Position numbers and translations under genes: made by a program. Below the pieces are notes generated by a model. It was not told the DNA's origin, did no database searches, and was given only the letters and a program-made list of their open reading frames with translations. Of a stretch of 64,000 bases of DNA, positions 22,838 through 35,034 are shown in pieces (positions within the stretch are counted from its first letter, which is position 1; each line of letters begins with the position of its first letter). Location of the stretch: the NCBI GenBank assembly GCA_963921425.1, contig OY992835.1, forward strand, positions 992,001 to 1,056,000, in the 5' to 3' direction. The stretch is from Dryas octopetala (lineage: Eukaryota; Streptophyta; Magnoliopsida; Rosales; Rosaceae).

Positions 22838-24049
22838 ATGGTGCGTTGAGTTACAAAAAAATGCAGTTAGTCTGCTGATTAAAATGGTCCAAGGCAGAAG
22901 AGAAAAGTACCTGCAAACCAAAGAAATGAAGGTTTTAGCCTACAAAAGCAAGGTCATAAACTATCTTGCTACTCTGACATACAAGCCACCACTACTAGGA
23001 AGTACCCCATTAGATATCAGTGGAACACTGATGTCTATTAAGTTTGCGACCGATAAGGGCAGACGTGATATCTAATGTACCCTATTTTCAATATCAGTTT
23101 TGGGCCGATGTCTATATCAAATTAGACATCCTATTTGTTAAATATCCGATATTGTTAATAAATAATATATATCGATTTTTCAAGTTTCCGCTATCTAAAT
23201 GAACGGATTTCGATATGTAATATACTTTCAATATCATTATTTTTTCAAGAACTGACATTAAAAGGTATATTAAATATCTGTTTGATTCTATTTTTCGATA
23301 TTATAAACTCATCAAAAGCTATATTTGGTAGGTTGTTACATCACTTTTTTTATCAAAGCGATATATAATATTTTTAACACATCGAATTTGTAACTAAAAT
23401 CGATATATATGTACACATTAGATATCTGTTTGTTCGTTGTTTTAGATATTATAAGTCTCTTAAACATCAGGTTTGAGTTACAATGTGATATAAAAATAAC
23501 ATTAGATATCGGTATTATTTGTTATTTCAATGTATATACCTGTATAAATATCAGATTTAATAGACATTAGATATCAGTGTTTAACTGATATTGTAAATGT
23601 TTTTTAATTAAAAAAATAAAATAAAATAGGTTGTTAGATATCAATTTTTCCTGCCAAATATTTGATATAAAAGTTCCAACATGCAACATCCAATATGTGC
23701 AATTTAAATGCTTCCATAAATTTCATCCAACATTCTCATACATTTCCAACATCCAATTTCCAGAGAAATTGTAGAGAGGGAATCTTAGCATTTCTCATGT
23801 GCATCACTTACACTTACAGTAATTTAATATAAAGCACCACAAAACTGAAACAGAAGCATCAATAGAGAATAAAAATATTTATACTTGTATTAGAATTTGA
23901 AGCAATACATATTCTAAGGGTAAGCAAACCATGATATATGATTCACCATAACGATTAACATGACATATGCTTTTTTCTGTTTTACATAGTTTACCCACTA
24001 ACTAGGGAAAGCCAATGTATCATGTTTCACTACTAATTTATAACTCAAA

Positions 24050-25409
24050 TCACACTTTTGAAGTAATTGGTGAGAGAGGCTTTATCTTCTCCAGCAACTT
24101 TTCAGCTTCAAGAAATCCAAATGATCCCACAGACATATATTTTATATATTTCCATCTGTTCAAGTGTAATTAGGTATGTCACTTCAATGAACAAGTTGAG
24201 GTAAGAGAAACCTCAGGCATATCGTAAACCCCAAAATAGCTTACCTGAGTATGTAGGGTAGTGCCAAACAATGAAGGTGCAAATGGTTAACAGAATTAAA
24301 TGGAGGCTGATGAAAGCCAAATCTGTCAAAAGGACATAATAACATCACACTCAAAACTCTTTCATAACCAAATTCATCTGCAGAACCTTAGTTCAAAGTA
24401 AGTAAAAACCAAGTAATGATTATTTTGACCTAATTGTTTTTCAGATGAATACTGCATGCATGCCTACTCTAATTCAAGTTCATTTATTCAATTTTTTGTG
24501 TGTAATCATTTTAGGTTCACAAGTATAAGTGGATATATAGGAATCAAAATCTGCTGAATACCTCATGTATTGATCTTCTACTTCCTAGGTCTCTTCAAAT
24601 CATTACAGAAAGACATCTTCCATAGAAGATGTAAAGGACAAATTGGTCAATGTATAGCCCAAATTACAGAAATTATGAACATTCACATTCTTAACCAGCC
24701 CATCTTTACATTAAGCAATATGGGTGACATGTTAGTAGGACAGACAGAATATAAATATTGAAACTAATCTAGTGTTTTTTATTCTTTGACAGTCAACAAT
24801 CCAGTGTTCACCACCAAGGCACAATTTCACATCCATCGTTTCCATGGTACATAATAAGCATTCAAATGGCTTAAAGAAACAAGAGGGACGGGCTATGAAG
24901 CAAATGTTGGTGCAATCGGTGCCACAAGAATTCAAGAATAGTAGCATAATAACTGAATCAAGTTGTAATACAAATTTACATAATTTCCAGCAGAGGCAAC
25001 GCTAGAGGAAACAACCTAAGAGAACAGCTTCTGACAATCAATCTAACTGTGCACAATTGCACACCCAAAAATCAATCTAATTGTGCATAATTGCATATCA
25101 GAAAATAATACAAAGATAAAAGCTTTCAAGAACAGGGCAATACCTGTACTGATGGCATTGAGGTGCATCTCGTTGTAATAGAGTTTTCCCCACTTCTAAC
25201 ATGTGACATACTGAACAACAATGAAAAACAATGGGGTGTAAGATTAATACATATAATGATGAAAAAACAAAGAAAAAAGTCCCACATTGGTTGAACCATG
25301 AATCATTTAAGCTTGAGCAACATTTAGATTACCCAAAGAGTAGTCTTGAGGTGTTCTTTGAAGATCCTTCACAGTTGGGATGTGATCCACAGGAATAACC
25401 AAGTAATGC
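24050..25409 (-). pseudogene. HINT4-like HIT-domain gene fragment, four intact exons inside the CACTA element
   Basis: Four minus-strand exons with GT-AG junctions and matching phases: 25409-25333, 25210-25144, 24322-24245, 24155-24050 (stop TGA at 24050-24052). The reading gives HYLVIPVDHIPTVKDLQ, then CHMLEVGKTLLQRDAPQ, then FGFHQPPFNSVNHLHLHC, then FLEAEKLLEKIKPL. HLHLH is the histidine-triad catalytic motif. The pattern is that of plant HINT4 (At4g16566 type, adenylylsulfate sulfohydrolase/phosphorylase). The first exon, with the CxFC motif and the AFxDI strand, is absent: I found nothing matching between 25410 and 29017. No internal stop or frameshift is present, unlike the decayed elements around it. 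It lies wholly between the CACTA ends, so it is a captured copy. Confidence 0.85.
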
Positions 25410-25637
25410 CTACAAGAATCAAGATTGTTATTTTAAATTGAAAATGGTGACACTGATGAATGGGATTGGGGGGAGTCATTCAATACCTAGCTTGCAGCAG
25501 CGGGTCTGATATATATCAATATTAAATTAAAATGTATATTTAACTAACCTAAAATCAACCTAAAATCAATATTAAATTATCCACCTATTTCCCTTTAACA
25601 TCTTACAAAACCTAAAATCAATATTAAATTAAAATGT

Positions 25638-26017
25638 ATATTTAACTAACAATTACTGCAAGAATCCGAATTAAATACCTTATGAAGGAAAATTAGCTAT
25701 ATTTAACTACTAATGAAGGAAAGAAACATCTCCAATCACACAAAGTACTAACATTATAACAAATTTGAACCATTGTAAATTTGTATAGATTATTAAGAAA
25801 GGAGAATAGGAAAAAAGAAAGAAGCATCAACTGACAATGACTGCAAGCATCCATACAATGATAAAAAAATGAAGTTCTTAACTAACAATTACTGCAAGCA
25901 TCCGAATTAAATACCTTATGAAGGAAAATCAGCTATATTTAACTACTTAATGAAGGAAAGAAACATCTCCAATCACACAAAGTACTAACATTATAACGAA
26001 TTTGAACAAGTGTAAAT
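25638..26017. repeat. Tandem duplication within the CACTA element, about 239 bp apart
   Basis: The stretch ttaactaacaattactgcaa...caaatttgaac (from 25638) recurs from 25877 with few changes, separated by about 90 unrelated bases. Confidence 0.8.
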
Positions 26018-26680
26018 TTCAGTAACTACAGTAAACAACTTTAGTTTACAGTAACTACTGTTGTTTATCCCATCCAAATAAACAATAGTAACTACTTGGT
26101 TCAAGTATAAGAAACTCTTTACCAATAAAAACAAATTAAGCACAATGGCTAATTTCAGTCAATCCCCATCCATAGGTACATGTTATAGCAGAATAGTTCT
26201 CCAACGTAAATACTAAAAAGAACCAACAAAAACCTAGTACTCATAAAGTTCCCCCCCTCCCCCCAAAAGAAATAGAGACGATTATCAAACTTGTTATAGC
26301 AATAGTTTACTGCAATATCATATTCAAAAGCTAGCCTAGACAAAACCCCGTCTTAGCAAACTCAACCACTAAACCAATAAGACCAAGTGAATCAGTTGTC
26401 TATTACTAGTTTTTATAAAAGTTGCAGAAAAGTAGTAAACGTCTAAAAACTTAAATAAATCCAAAAAAAGAAATAGCTAATAAAGCTCAAAGAAGCAACA
26501 AACTATTTCTCTTCTATATGGGTGTCTCGGTTTCAAGTATTGGATACTCTAAATTGAAGCCTAGACATAGTCTTGAAATTAAATAGTATGTTCTTGAAGA
26601 GCATTTGTTATTTATATACAAAATAGCTAAAATCCATTCACAAAAATAGCACAAACAAGCAGGGAAAACAATGAGCAACG

Positions 26681-26825
26681 TACTTTAAAGAAAGTAAATT
26701 TCCTTATAATTAGTATTAATTCATGGGTTAAAAGATTATATAGAAATAAGTTAAGTACTTTAAAGAAAGTAACTTTCCTTATAATTAGTATTAATTCATG
26801 GGTTAAAAGATTATATTGAAAATAA
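26681..26825. repeat. 75-bp tandem duplication within the CACTA element
   Basis: tactttaaagaaagtaaatt... at 26681 is repeated at 26756, two units, nearly identical. Confidence 0.85.
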
Positions 26826-27348
26826 TAGCAGAAATAGCTTTGTCCTCGTAAGAAATCCTACTCTCAACCAAACTGTAAAAGCTAATAGCTGACAGTCAGC
26901 TACCCTAGTGTTTTAAAATGACAAAATTACGCTAAACACCACAGAAAACCAATCTTATTCAAGCATTTTCTTAATTGCAGATCAGCAAATCAGTGTTACA
27001 GAGAAGCAAAGCCATCATCTCCTGTTTAGCCTGCCTATAAAGAATCTACCAATAAAAAAGATAGAGAAAGTATTCAACACAAGAAGTAAAGGATATTGAC
27101 AATGCTGAAAAGGATGGGAAAGCCACAGCCGGATAGAATATTTTCTGTTTTCATATGTATCTGAAGAATGTACATATTCAATTTCTCATCCCAATCAATT
27201 CTGCTGATACATATTCCCTTTCCAAACTAAACTTTTGAAGGAACTTAAGGCCAAAAAAAAAAAAAGATCATTAGAAGGAGCTTGAAGAAAACAAAAAGGT
27301 CAGGGTAAGAAGCTGAAATAGGAGGTACTCCATCCTTGCAGATCATAC

Positions 27349-27447
27349 CTCAGATCAGAGGAATCCTGCCTAAAAGAGAGACATCTGGGAGTGGTCCATA
27401 CACAGTCTTCCAAGACAGTGGAATAAGCCACTTATCATTATTGTTGC
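27349..27447 (-). other. Exon-like segment of unknown origin in the CACTA element
   Basis: On the minus strand an acceptor (ttgtgcag) precedes 27447 and a donor (gtatga) follows 27349. One frame is open for about 32 codons (KWLIPLSWKTVYGPLPDVSL) and then meets TGA just before the donor. A second similar piece lies near 28093-28009 (GVLCGPRLRDQFQGF). I do not recognise either. They may be further captured exons. Confidence 0.3.
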
Positions 27448-27950
27448 CTGCACAAAGCCATTAAAAAAGATAAGCATACCTCTAACACGAAAGCATTAAG
27501 CAAATCATGGTTCAAGGAAGTAAAATAGATCTAATGGAAACAATTCTTAGGGATCAGCAAAGAGTTAATCAGGATCGTGAATCGCATTTCCTGTCCCTGC
27601 CCTGTGAAGAATATGGTTATGCCCTCATCCTCACCACATCCCACCCTGCCACCTGTTTTTTTTTTTTTTCTCCCTTTTCAACATTGGCTAAATGTCTAGA
27701 ACTTTTGTTAAATAAATATTATCCTAAATGCTCCCAAAACAATGTTAAGCTATGAAGTTGATTTTAAAATATGTGAATTTAGAATAATAATTGATATATT
27801 GGATGCCAAATCTATTCCTTTTTAAGAAAAAAAATCCCAAATACAGAACAATATTAATCCAACCAAAGAAATAAATAACTTTTATTAGAATATTCAAATA
27901 TACATGGTGTGAATGCACAAGGAAATTGGATCATTGCCGACCTTGAAGTA

Positions 27951-27992
27951 CACACACACACACATACAGTGATATATATATATATATATATA
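27951..27992. repeat. (CA)n(TA)n microsatellite
   Basis: Alternating acacacacacaca, then atatatatatata, interrupted by tacagtg. Simple repeat. Confidence 0.9.
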
Positions 27993-29899
27993 GGCCGGTA
28001 CCTTGTTAAGCCATCCTTTAGAATGAATCCTTGAAATTGATCTCTTAGCCTAGGACCACATAAGACACCAGACATCTGCTCACCTAAGGAACCAAAGAAT
28101 AAAATTAGAGGGAAGTGCGAGAGAAAGAAATAAGATATTCAATACAAAAAAAAAAAAAAAAACCTAAATAGATACAAGAGCGAGAAAGAGTACCTGAGAG
28201 AGCTCTCGAAGAACAGAGTCGGAGTTGGATGGGTGTTACACAAAAAGCTAGACGATGGATACTAGGCGGTGGGTGTTGGACGATGGGTGATAGATCTCGT
28301 CGTTGATCATTGGTCCCGAGGTCTCGTCGTTGCCTTCCATCGGAGAGAGAAAGTGAAACCCTAGAATTTGGGGGTTTTACAATTTTGGATGAGTGAATCG
28401 TGTTTAGGAGGAAGAGAAAAGAGAGAGACATAGAGATTGAGAGATCGAAGGAGAGTTTGGTCGATCTGAGTTTGGTCTCAGTGAGCGAGGGTGAGAGAGA
28501 AGGAGCTGAGTTTGGTCTGATGGAGTCTGAGTGAATGTGTCTGCGAGTGAAGAGTTGTCAAGCCTTTAGGAATTTTTGAGAAGCAGGATCGATGAGGTAG
28601 AGACCTCATGGATTCTGGTCTGGGGGAATTTGAAGCAAAATCACAGCAACGGCGAGGGCTGCGGGTGAGAGAGAGAGAGAAAGAGAGAGAGATCGGGGTG
28701 AGAGGGAGTGTTTGAGAGGGGGGGGGTATCGGGTCTAACTTAAGTCAAAACATTTAAGTTGTCAAAAAAATTTGTATATTTGATTTTTAGCTGAATTAAT
28801 TAATATCAGTTCATGGATTAGATATCGATTATCATAGAATTTAATTTCTACCCAAAAATTTAGATATCGAATTTGTAAACTTGGTGATATATAAATGTGT
28901 TTAGACATCATTTTTAGAAAACTAAAAATCCAACTGATATAAAAAAATTTGACAATATCGATTTTTTTAAAACCGATATATTTTTAGTGATATCTATTGG
29001 GGTACTTCCTAGTAGTGCACACAGAGGTTGCACCACACGAGGAAAGAAGTAAAAAAATAAATTGACTTCCACCTCTTTATGGTGCTGCAATCCTGAGCAA
29101 AAGACAAGATCAATATTGCCAAGTCTAATAGGTGGGATGTGCAGCAAAAAAAAAAAAAAAAAGGGGGGGAGTAATGGATTAATGTGAGCTCACGCAGGCT
29201 AAAATTTAGAGCCCAAAAGACATGGGGCTGCTGCACTTTAAGATTCTGAGAATTGGCACAAAGCCTAGCCGCCGTGTGGTATTTAAGTTGCTATATATCC
29301 AACTCACCAAAATATTGCAATGCGGTCGGAGAGCAACATATATCATTCCAAGGCCTTAATTTAAGTTGTAGCAATAAAGTTCATCATGTGGGGCTTTCTA
29401 AGTTTGCTTCCAGAAAGAAAAAAAAAAGAGTGTGGTTGCTTTCCATCATCTTTGGTTATCAAAGCCAGTGGACTTGCATGCTCAAAGGAGATGTACCTCC
29501 AAAATCTCACCAACTGGGCCTACAAGAAAGTAGAGGCCAATTCTTATTTGAATTGCATCTACTGTAATTGGCTTATATAATAAAATACAAAAAATATATA
29601 TGCCAAATATCAAACAGTGAGCAATCAAATTTAATGGGTTTGTTGTCAAATCTAACATGCCCAATAACAAAAAAATTGGTATAAAATAAACAAAGTCCGG
29701 TGGTCTCCCAAATTCTCTTTTGCCCATTAAAAAAATAAAATGTATCAATTAATAAATAATTGATACAAAACAATTATAGTGGGCACATAACCAAATTCAT
29801 GTTCACCCATTAAAAATAAGAATATGTGTCATTTAAAAAAAATAAATGATACGAAAATATTAATGGGCACATTTTCCTCCAATCCCAAATTCAAACTCT

Positions 29900-30080
29900 C
29901 AAATTGGTACAAAACCAACTCTCTCAATCGGTACAAAACCGAAACCAAATCCAAACCCCAAATTCAAACTCTCAAAATGGGACAAAACCAATTTTCTCAA
30001 ATGGTACAAAACCATCTTTTTCAATTGGTACAAAACCAACTCTCATCGCTTGGTACAAAACCAACCCTCCAAAATGGGGC
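29900..30080. repeat. Array of short palindromes around GGTACAAAACC
   Basis: Perfect short hairpins occur at 29904-29918, 29929-29941, 30001-30015, 30025-30039 and 30050-30064. Their stems vary in a paired way: TTGGT/ACCAA, CGGT/ACCG, ATGGT/ACCAT. Weaker copies lie near 29978 and 30073. Spacers contain caaattcaaactctc. Confidence 0.75.
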
Positions 30081-30290
30081 AAAGCCAACCAAATCAAATT
30101 CTTTACTGAACTACGTCCGGTTTGATCCCATCATGGGTACGTAGGCAATGTGAGCAAAATTCACACTCAACCTCATTCACAAAATTCTTCAAATTTCCTT
30201 AGGAATTAATTCATACAAATTTCTTTGAATTAATTTCGCACCAAATCAAATCCACCCAAATCCTTCAGAAATTAGTTCTACACACAAAAG

Positions 30291-32377
30291 TGTAACGCCC
30301 CGAACCTTGGGCCCATAAACAATCTGAAAACCTTGTCATTTAACCCTTTTTCAAAGAATGGGTCATGCACTTAATATAATAAATAAATACGTTAAATAAA
30401 TCAGAGTGTGAGCCCAAAACATTTATGTAAAATTCACTGTATAAAATCAGTTAAATGAAATTAAAATGGGTCTCACTGCCTCCTCAGCCTGCTTAACTTG
30501 CAAAACACCAATAACCACACTGCACCATATTCATGGTACACCGGGTCATTCAAATAAACAACCCGGTAAGCTCACTAGAGCTCGTATGAGTGAAATAACT
30601 TAAATAGTAACCTCAATAATTCTTCTATTTCCATAATCAATAATAATCCACAATAAAATTCATAAATACTCAATCACATAATGATTTCATCACCAATCAT
30701 CCAAATCTCAAGATAAATCATAAATCCTCGTATTCTAATCAAATCTCATCAATAAATAATAATCAATTCGGCAAATCAAATGCCTAATCGTCAACTATTA
30801 ACCTCAATCTCTAATCATTCACATCCTAACTCATAAACTCAATGCATGATCAATTTATCATTGTCCATCCTCAAGATTCAAGCCTAGACTTTACCAAGTC
30901 CTAGCCAAAACCAAATCTTAGCAAACATAAGCACACAAGCACACAAAGCAACAAAACAAACTATCTAATTTCACTCATTGTTTAACTGCGTGAAAAGACT
31001 ATAAAGCCCTTGGACGGCAACACACTCGGATAACAAATCCGGCAGCATGACCAGACAACCAAATAAATACACACAGAATTCACAATTACGCCACTGAACG
31101 ACTGAAACGGGTGGCCGCCACCACACACGGTGGCTGCCCCGCCCCAAACAACACACAAACATTTACAAAAACTCACCAAAAGGACCTAGAAAAGTTTCTG
31201 AGACCTCAATTGGGAGGAAACGGGTCAAACGACTACTAACCCGCCGCCAAAAGTGGTGGTTCCAATAGTGGCAGCGGCGGCACAAACCTGAAAATACCCA
31301 AAATCAACTCCAATTAATCTCAATTGCACGATGGAACCTTCACTTGCACATAAACAACTCGAATGTAGTCCAACTTCAAGAAATTCGAAATAGGCATAAA
31401 CCCTAAAATTGAATTTTCAATTTCTCAAAATTGGACGTGCCCACCTTAGGGGAAAGATTACCCATACCTCGAGGATCAATTCTCGTAACTGGATCGACGG
31501 CCAAATATCGCCGGAAACGCCGAAATCGGCGGTTGAAGCCGGCGGCTGGCTTGGCTTCCCGAGCTCATTCATCCATCGTGGAGCCTCGTATGGATGAACG
31601 GAGACCATGGTCGGACTCGCCATGACGAGGGGAACAAAGCCCAGTAGGTCTGGTGTCGCGTCTTGGCCGGAAAAATCAAATCGTCGGCGGTGGCACTGTT
31701 TCTGTCCTGCGTCGTTGCGACGTCGAGGGGTGACGGCGAGGTACGAGACCGAGCTGGGAAGGACGGCGACGGCGAGACGAGTCTGCCGGTGCCCGTCGCT
31801 GGTCGTGGCATGGCCGGAAAAGCGAGATCGCCGACGAGAGCCTCTCTCGGTCTTCGCATCGATTCATCGCAATGGTGGCTCAGCTAGGTGATCGGCGGCC
31901 AGGGGGAGGAAGAGGGAAAGGCAGCAAGGCTGGTGGGCCAAAAACCCAACCCATCCGCTGCCGGACGCGTCGCCACGCACCGGTGGCAGATCGGCGAAGG
32001 TGAGAGAAAGAGACAGACGCGGGAGGGAGAGAGAGAGAGAGAGAGAGAAATGTCTGACTTTTTGGGTTTTAAAAACCACTTTCGTAAAAATTACAAGTGT
32101 GCCACTCACTTCACATGTCCGTATCTTTCAAACCGTAACTCTGTTTGACGCGTGCCGCGTGTCTACGAACTCGTGGACTCAAGACCTTTCCAACGTGCCC
32201 AAAATCAAAGACAAAAGTCCATTAGTTTTAAAAGTCAACTTTTGGGTCAAGCCCAATTTAAAACAAAAATTAAAAATTAAACCAAAACCTTCTAAATTTC
32301 CAAATAAATTCCCAAAATCCTTAAAATAAATTCGCAAAATATTTAAAATAACTCCTTGAAAAATACGGGGTCTTACA
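30291..32377. mobile_element. Solo LTR, 2.1 kb
   Basis: Starts TGTAACGCCCCGAACC and ends ACGGGGTCTTACA, with the 5-bp target duplication AAAAG (30286-30290 and 32378-32382). There is no internal pair of LTRs, primer site or polymerase sequence. GC-rich open frames around 31400-32100 on both strands overlap each other and resemble no protein. A (GA)n tract lies at 32025-32049. It is nested in the element that splits the receptor kinase. Confidence 0.82.
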
Positions 32378-32802
32378 AAAAGTCCCTGAATTAATTTCTC
32401 AAATCAAATCAAGGGCTCTAAACCCCTACCCAAATTACACAAATCTTTTAAGTGGGTCATCCGCCCATTTAAATCCTAAAACCTTGGAACTAAGTGCGGT
32501 TTGATCCTGCAATGGATACGTAGGCAACCTAAAATACAGGTGCAACCGCAATCACAAATAAATTTCATTTCAATGGGTCGTTTACCTATTGGAAATCCAA
32601 ACACTTGCAAGATGATCCGTTGGTTTCATTGCGATTGGAATCAAAGGGTATTCCCTTGAGTCAAGGGACTATAATTAAGAGATGTACTCCATCTTGAATG
32701 GGTCGTATATACCCAAAATAATAAAACCTTCCTTCCATAAATGAATTTGGGTGAAATTATGTTGGGTAATATTTATTATTTATTTACAAATTTTGTTCAA
32801 CA

Positions 32803-34360
32803 AAGGGTCAATTCCTGAATCCTTGAGTATTTTGAGAAAGATTCAAGATTTAGACCTCTTTAGTAACGACTTGTCTGGCAAAATTCCCAACTATTTGGAG
32901 ACCTTCAACTTCTTGCAGAATTTAAACCTATCATTCAATGATTTTGAAGGTGTAGTACCAATGCAAGGAGTTTTCCAGAATACTAGTGCGCTTTCTATCA
33001 TGGGAAACGCACGGCTCTGCGTTGGTATACCTTATTTAACATTGCCGAAATGCATGTCCTATCAATCTAAGCAAGGATCATCTTCTGTACTAAAACTAAT
33101 TATCCTAATTGTTTGTGAGGTTATTGGATTTGCCTTAGTATTGTTTTATGTGCTTCTTTATCGATCAAAAAAAAAAAAGAGAACTTAAGTCAGCTTCAAG
33201 ATCATCATTGGGGCTTTCACTCTTGAAAAGTGTCATATGGAGCTGTCTTTGAAGCAACTGTTGGGTTCTCTTCTGCGAATTTGATTGGTGTTGGTAGTTT
33301 TGGGTCTGTGTACAGGTGAATTCTCAACTAGGAAGAAAGAATTGTTGCAGTGAAAGTACTCAATCTTCAAAGCTTAAGAGCAGCTAAAAGCTTTATAACT
33401 GAATGTGAAGTCTTAAAAAGCATTAGGCACTGGAACCTTGTCAAGGTACTGATTGTGTGTTCAAGTATTGATTTTCAAGGAAATGATTTCAAAGCTTTGG
33501 TCTTTAAGTTGATGGTGAATAGAAGTCTAGAAGAATGGCTGCATACTATAGCTTATAGAGTAGCTGGGGCACCCACTATGCAGGGGTATTTGAATCCTAT
33601 TCAGAGGGTAAACATTGCCATTGACATAGCTAGTGCTCTGGCATATTTGCACAACCCCTGTCACAAGCCAATGGTTCGTTGTGATTTAAAGCCCGGTAAC
33701 ATTCTCTTGGACAATGACATGACTGCATGCGTTGGTGATTTTGGTTTAGCAAGGTATCTCCCAAATGCTTCTTCTCCACTTCCTTTACATGAAAGCACTT
33801 CCAATGCAATAAAATGTTCCATCAGCTATACTACCCCATGTAACAAGATTCGGATCCTCTGCTTGTTTTTTTACTACTTACTTTTGTCTAGCGTTCAATC
33901 CTAACATTGAATTTATGCTTCAACTTCTTTTTGACGAATTTTTTTGTGCAATTCTTTTTATTTTGTAGAGTATGGAATGGGAAACAAAATGTTAACACAT
34001 GGGGATGTGTATAGCTATGGAATGCTGCTATCGGAGATGTTTACAGGCAAGAGGTCGCCGAATGACGTGTTCAAAGATGGTCTGAACCTACACGCGTGGA
34101 AGAATCGTGATCCATTTCTTCTTCAAAGTCAAGAATGCAGAACTAGTACGAATCATCTCCGAAATAACCAAAGACAAAGAGTTGAGGAGTGCTTGATTTC
34201 CATTGCTGGGATATATAGGAGTTGTTCGTTCGACAAATTTGGTTAGAGAGAGAATGGAGATTAGCAAGGTTGTAGCTGAATTATGTCGAATTAAGGATGT
34301 ACTAATTGAAACTGGCATGCCTAGAGAGCATATGATCACGGCCCTAAGTAGTAAGTAACA
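32803..34360 (+). pseudogene. LRR receptor kinase, right fragment (last LRRs, membrane segment, kinase)
   Basis: Continues the gene cut at 22277. In order: the last LRRs (IPESLSILRKIQDLDLFSND, LSGKIPNYLE), the juxtamembrane cap, a hydrophobic membrane helix near 33100-33160 (LIILIVCEVIGFALVLFYVL), and a kinase from about 33270. The glycine loop (GVGSFGSVY) is followed by a TGA in the same area. VAVKVLNLQ holds the invariant Lys. CDLKPGNILLDN replaces the usual HRD with RCD, the non-RD type of subfamily LRR-XII. DFGLARYLP carries the metal-binding Asp. The last exon starts at about 33969 (EYGMGNKMLTHGDVYSYG). A poly-A slip at 33170-33187, further frameshifts at 33190-33330 and loss of frame after 34120 show it is dead. 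Confidence 0.88.
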
Positions 34361-35034
34361 GCTTGTCACCATAATTTTAACATCATATAAAAAGATATGA
34401 ATTGAAGTTTAAGTTGTTTAACATCAACGATAATATTTATCCAAGCACTAATATTTTTTTTCAGAAACAAGTATAGGAAATTTTTTGACTTTTATGTCTA
34501 AACTAAACACACCAAATCATGACTCTTCTTTTGTTATTCTAGATATTAGATTAATGTTTAGAACCGTTATTTAAATAAGTAACAATTTAGTGCCATATGA
34601 TGGAAGTATGGAACATGAAGTATTCATGTACTTTCAACGTAAAGGGAATGCTACTATTTTCCTCTTTAATTAGAGTGGCTTTAGTCATTTGAGATTTCTC
34701 ATTGGTTGCATAATTGCATTCTTAACAGAACAATATGTATCTTAAAAATAATTAATTGATTGTCTAATAATAATTAATTTTAACTTGACCAAAAAATAGA
34801 CGGTTCAAATTATGAGATTAGTTATGTGGTGGGCTCAAAAGCATGATTAACTTTACACCAAACCCTACCCAAGAGATCATAAATGGTAAGTTCATCAGCC
34901 AAATTAAATACTGAAAGTAATAAAAGACAATTAAAAATGTTCAAAAATTAATAAAAACATTAAATGTGGGGCCTAGCAAACAGCCTAATTTGACCAAAAT
35001 CCACCTTAGATCATCGCCATATATTTGGATTTGC
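34361..35034. other. Non-coding sequence after the receptor-kinase pseudogene
   Basis: AT-rich. No coding region, repeat boundary or RNA gene seen. Confidence 0.5.

Larger units (their letters stand above)
22990..29017. mobile_element. CACTA (EnSpm-like) transposon, 6.0 kb, non-autonomous, with captured genes
   Basis: Both ends carry the inverted repeat CACTACTAGGAAGTACCCCA, one mismatch apart, flanked by the 3-bp target duplication CAC (22987-22989 and 29018-29020). Subterminal regions (23010-23660 and 28740-29000) hold many copies of GATATC/CGATAT-like motifs in both orientations, as expected of transposase-binding sites in CACTA elements. No transposase frame was found. The interior contains HIT-domain exons on the minus strand (24050-25409), some exon-like pieces (27349-27447, about 28009-28093), two tandem duplications and a (CA)n(TA)n tract. 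Confidence 0.88.
22278..32802. mobile_element. TG...CA element splitting the receptor kinase, containing two further insertions
   Basis: Starts TGTTGAAC and ends GTTCAACA, flanked by the 5-bp target duplication AAGGG (22273-22277 and 32803-32807). The receptor-kinase frame rejoins exactly when one duplication copy is kept (NLLQG then SIPESL). Removing the CACTA element (22990-29017) and the solo LTR (30291-32377) leaves about 2.4 kb with no coding region. Near 22487-22500 a TATA-like box (ctctataaatagag) suggests an LTR promoter. A motif seen in plant LTRs (tttgatcc-n-gggtacgtaggcaa) occurs near 30120 and again near 32500. It is either a long solo LTR or a small non-autonomous LTR element; I could not find two matching LTRs. 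Confidence 0.75.

Noticed and set aside
22884..23075. Plus-strand frame of 63 codons
   Set aside because: It crosses the CACTA border at 22990 and has no conserved domain. A weak likeness to retroelement sequence before the border was not strong enough to call.
31409..32329. Cluster of open frames on both strands in a GC-rich block
   Set aside because: They overlap one another, resemble no protein and lie inside a solo LTR with clear target duplications.
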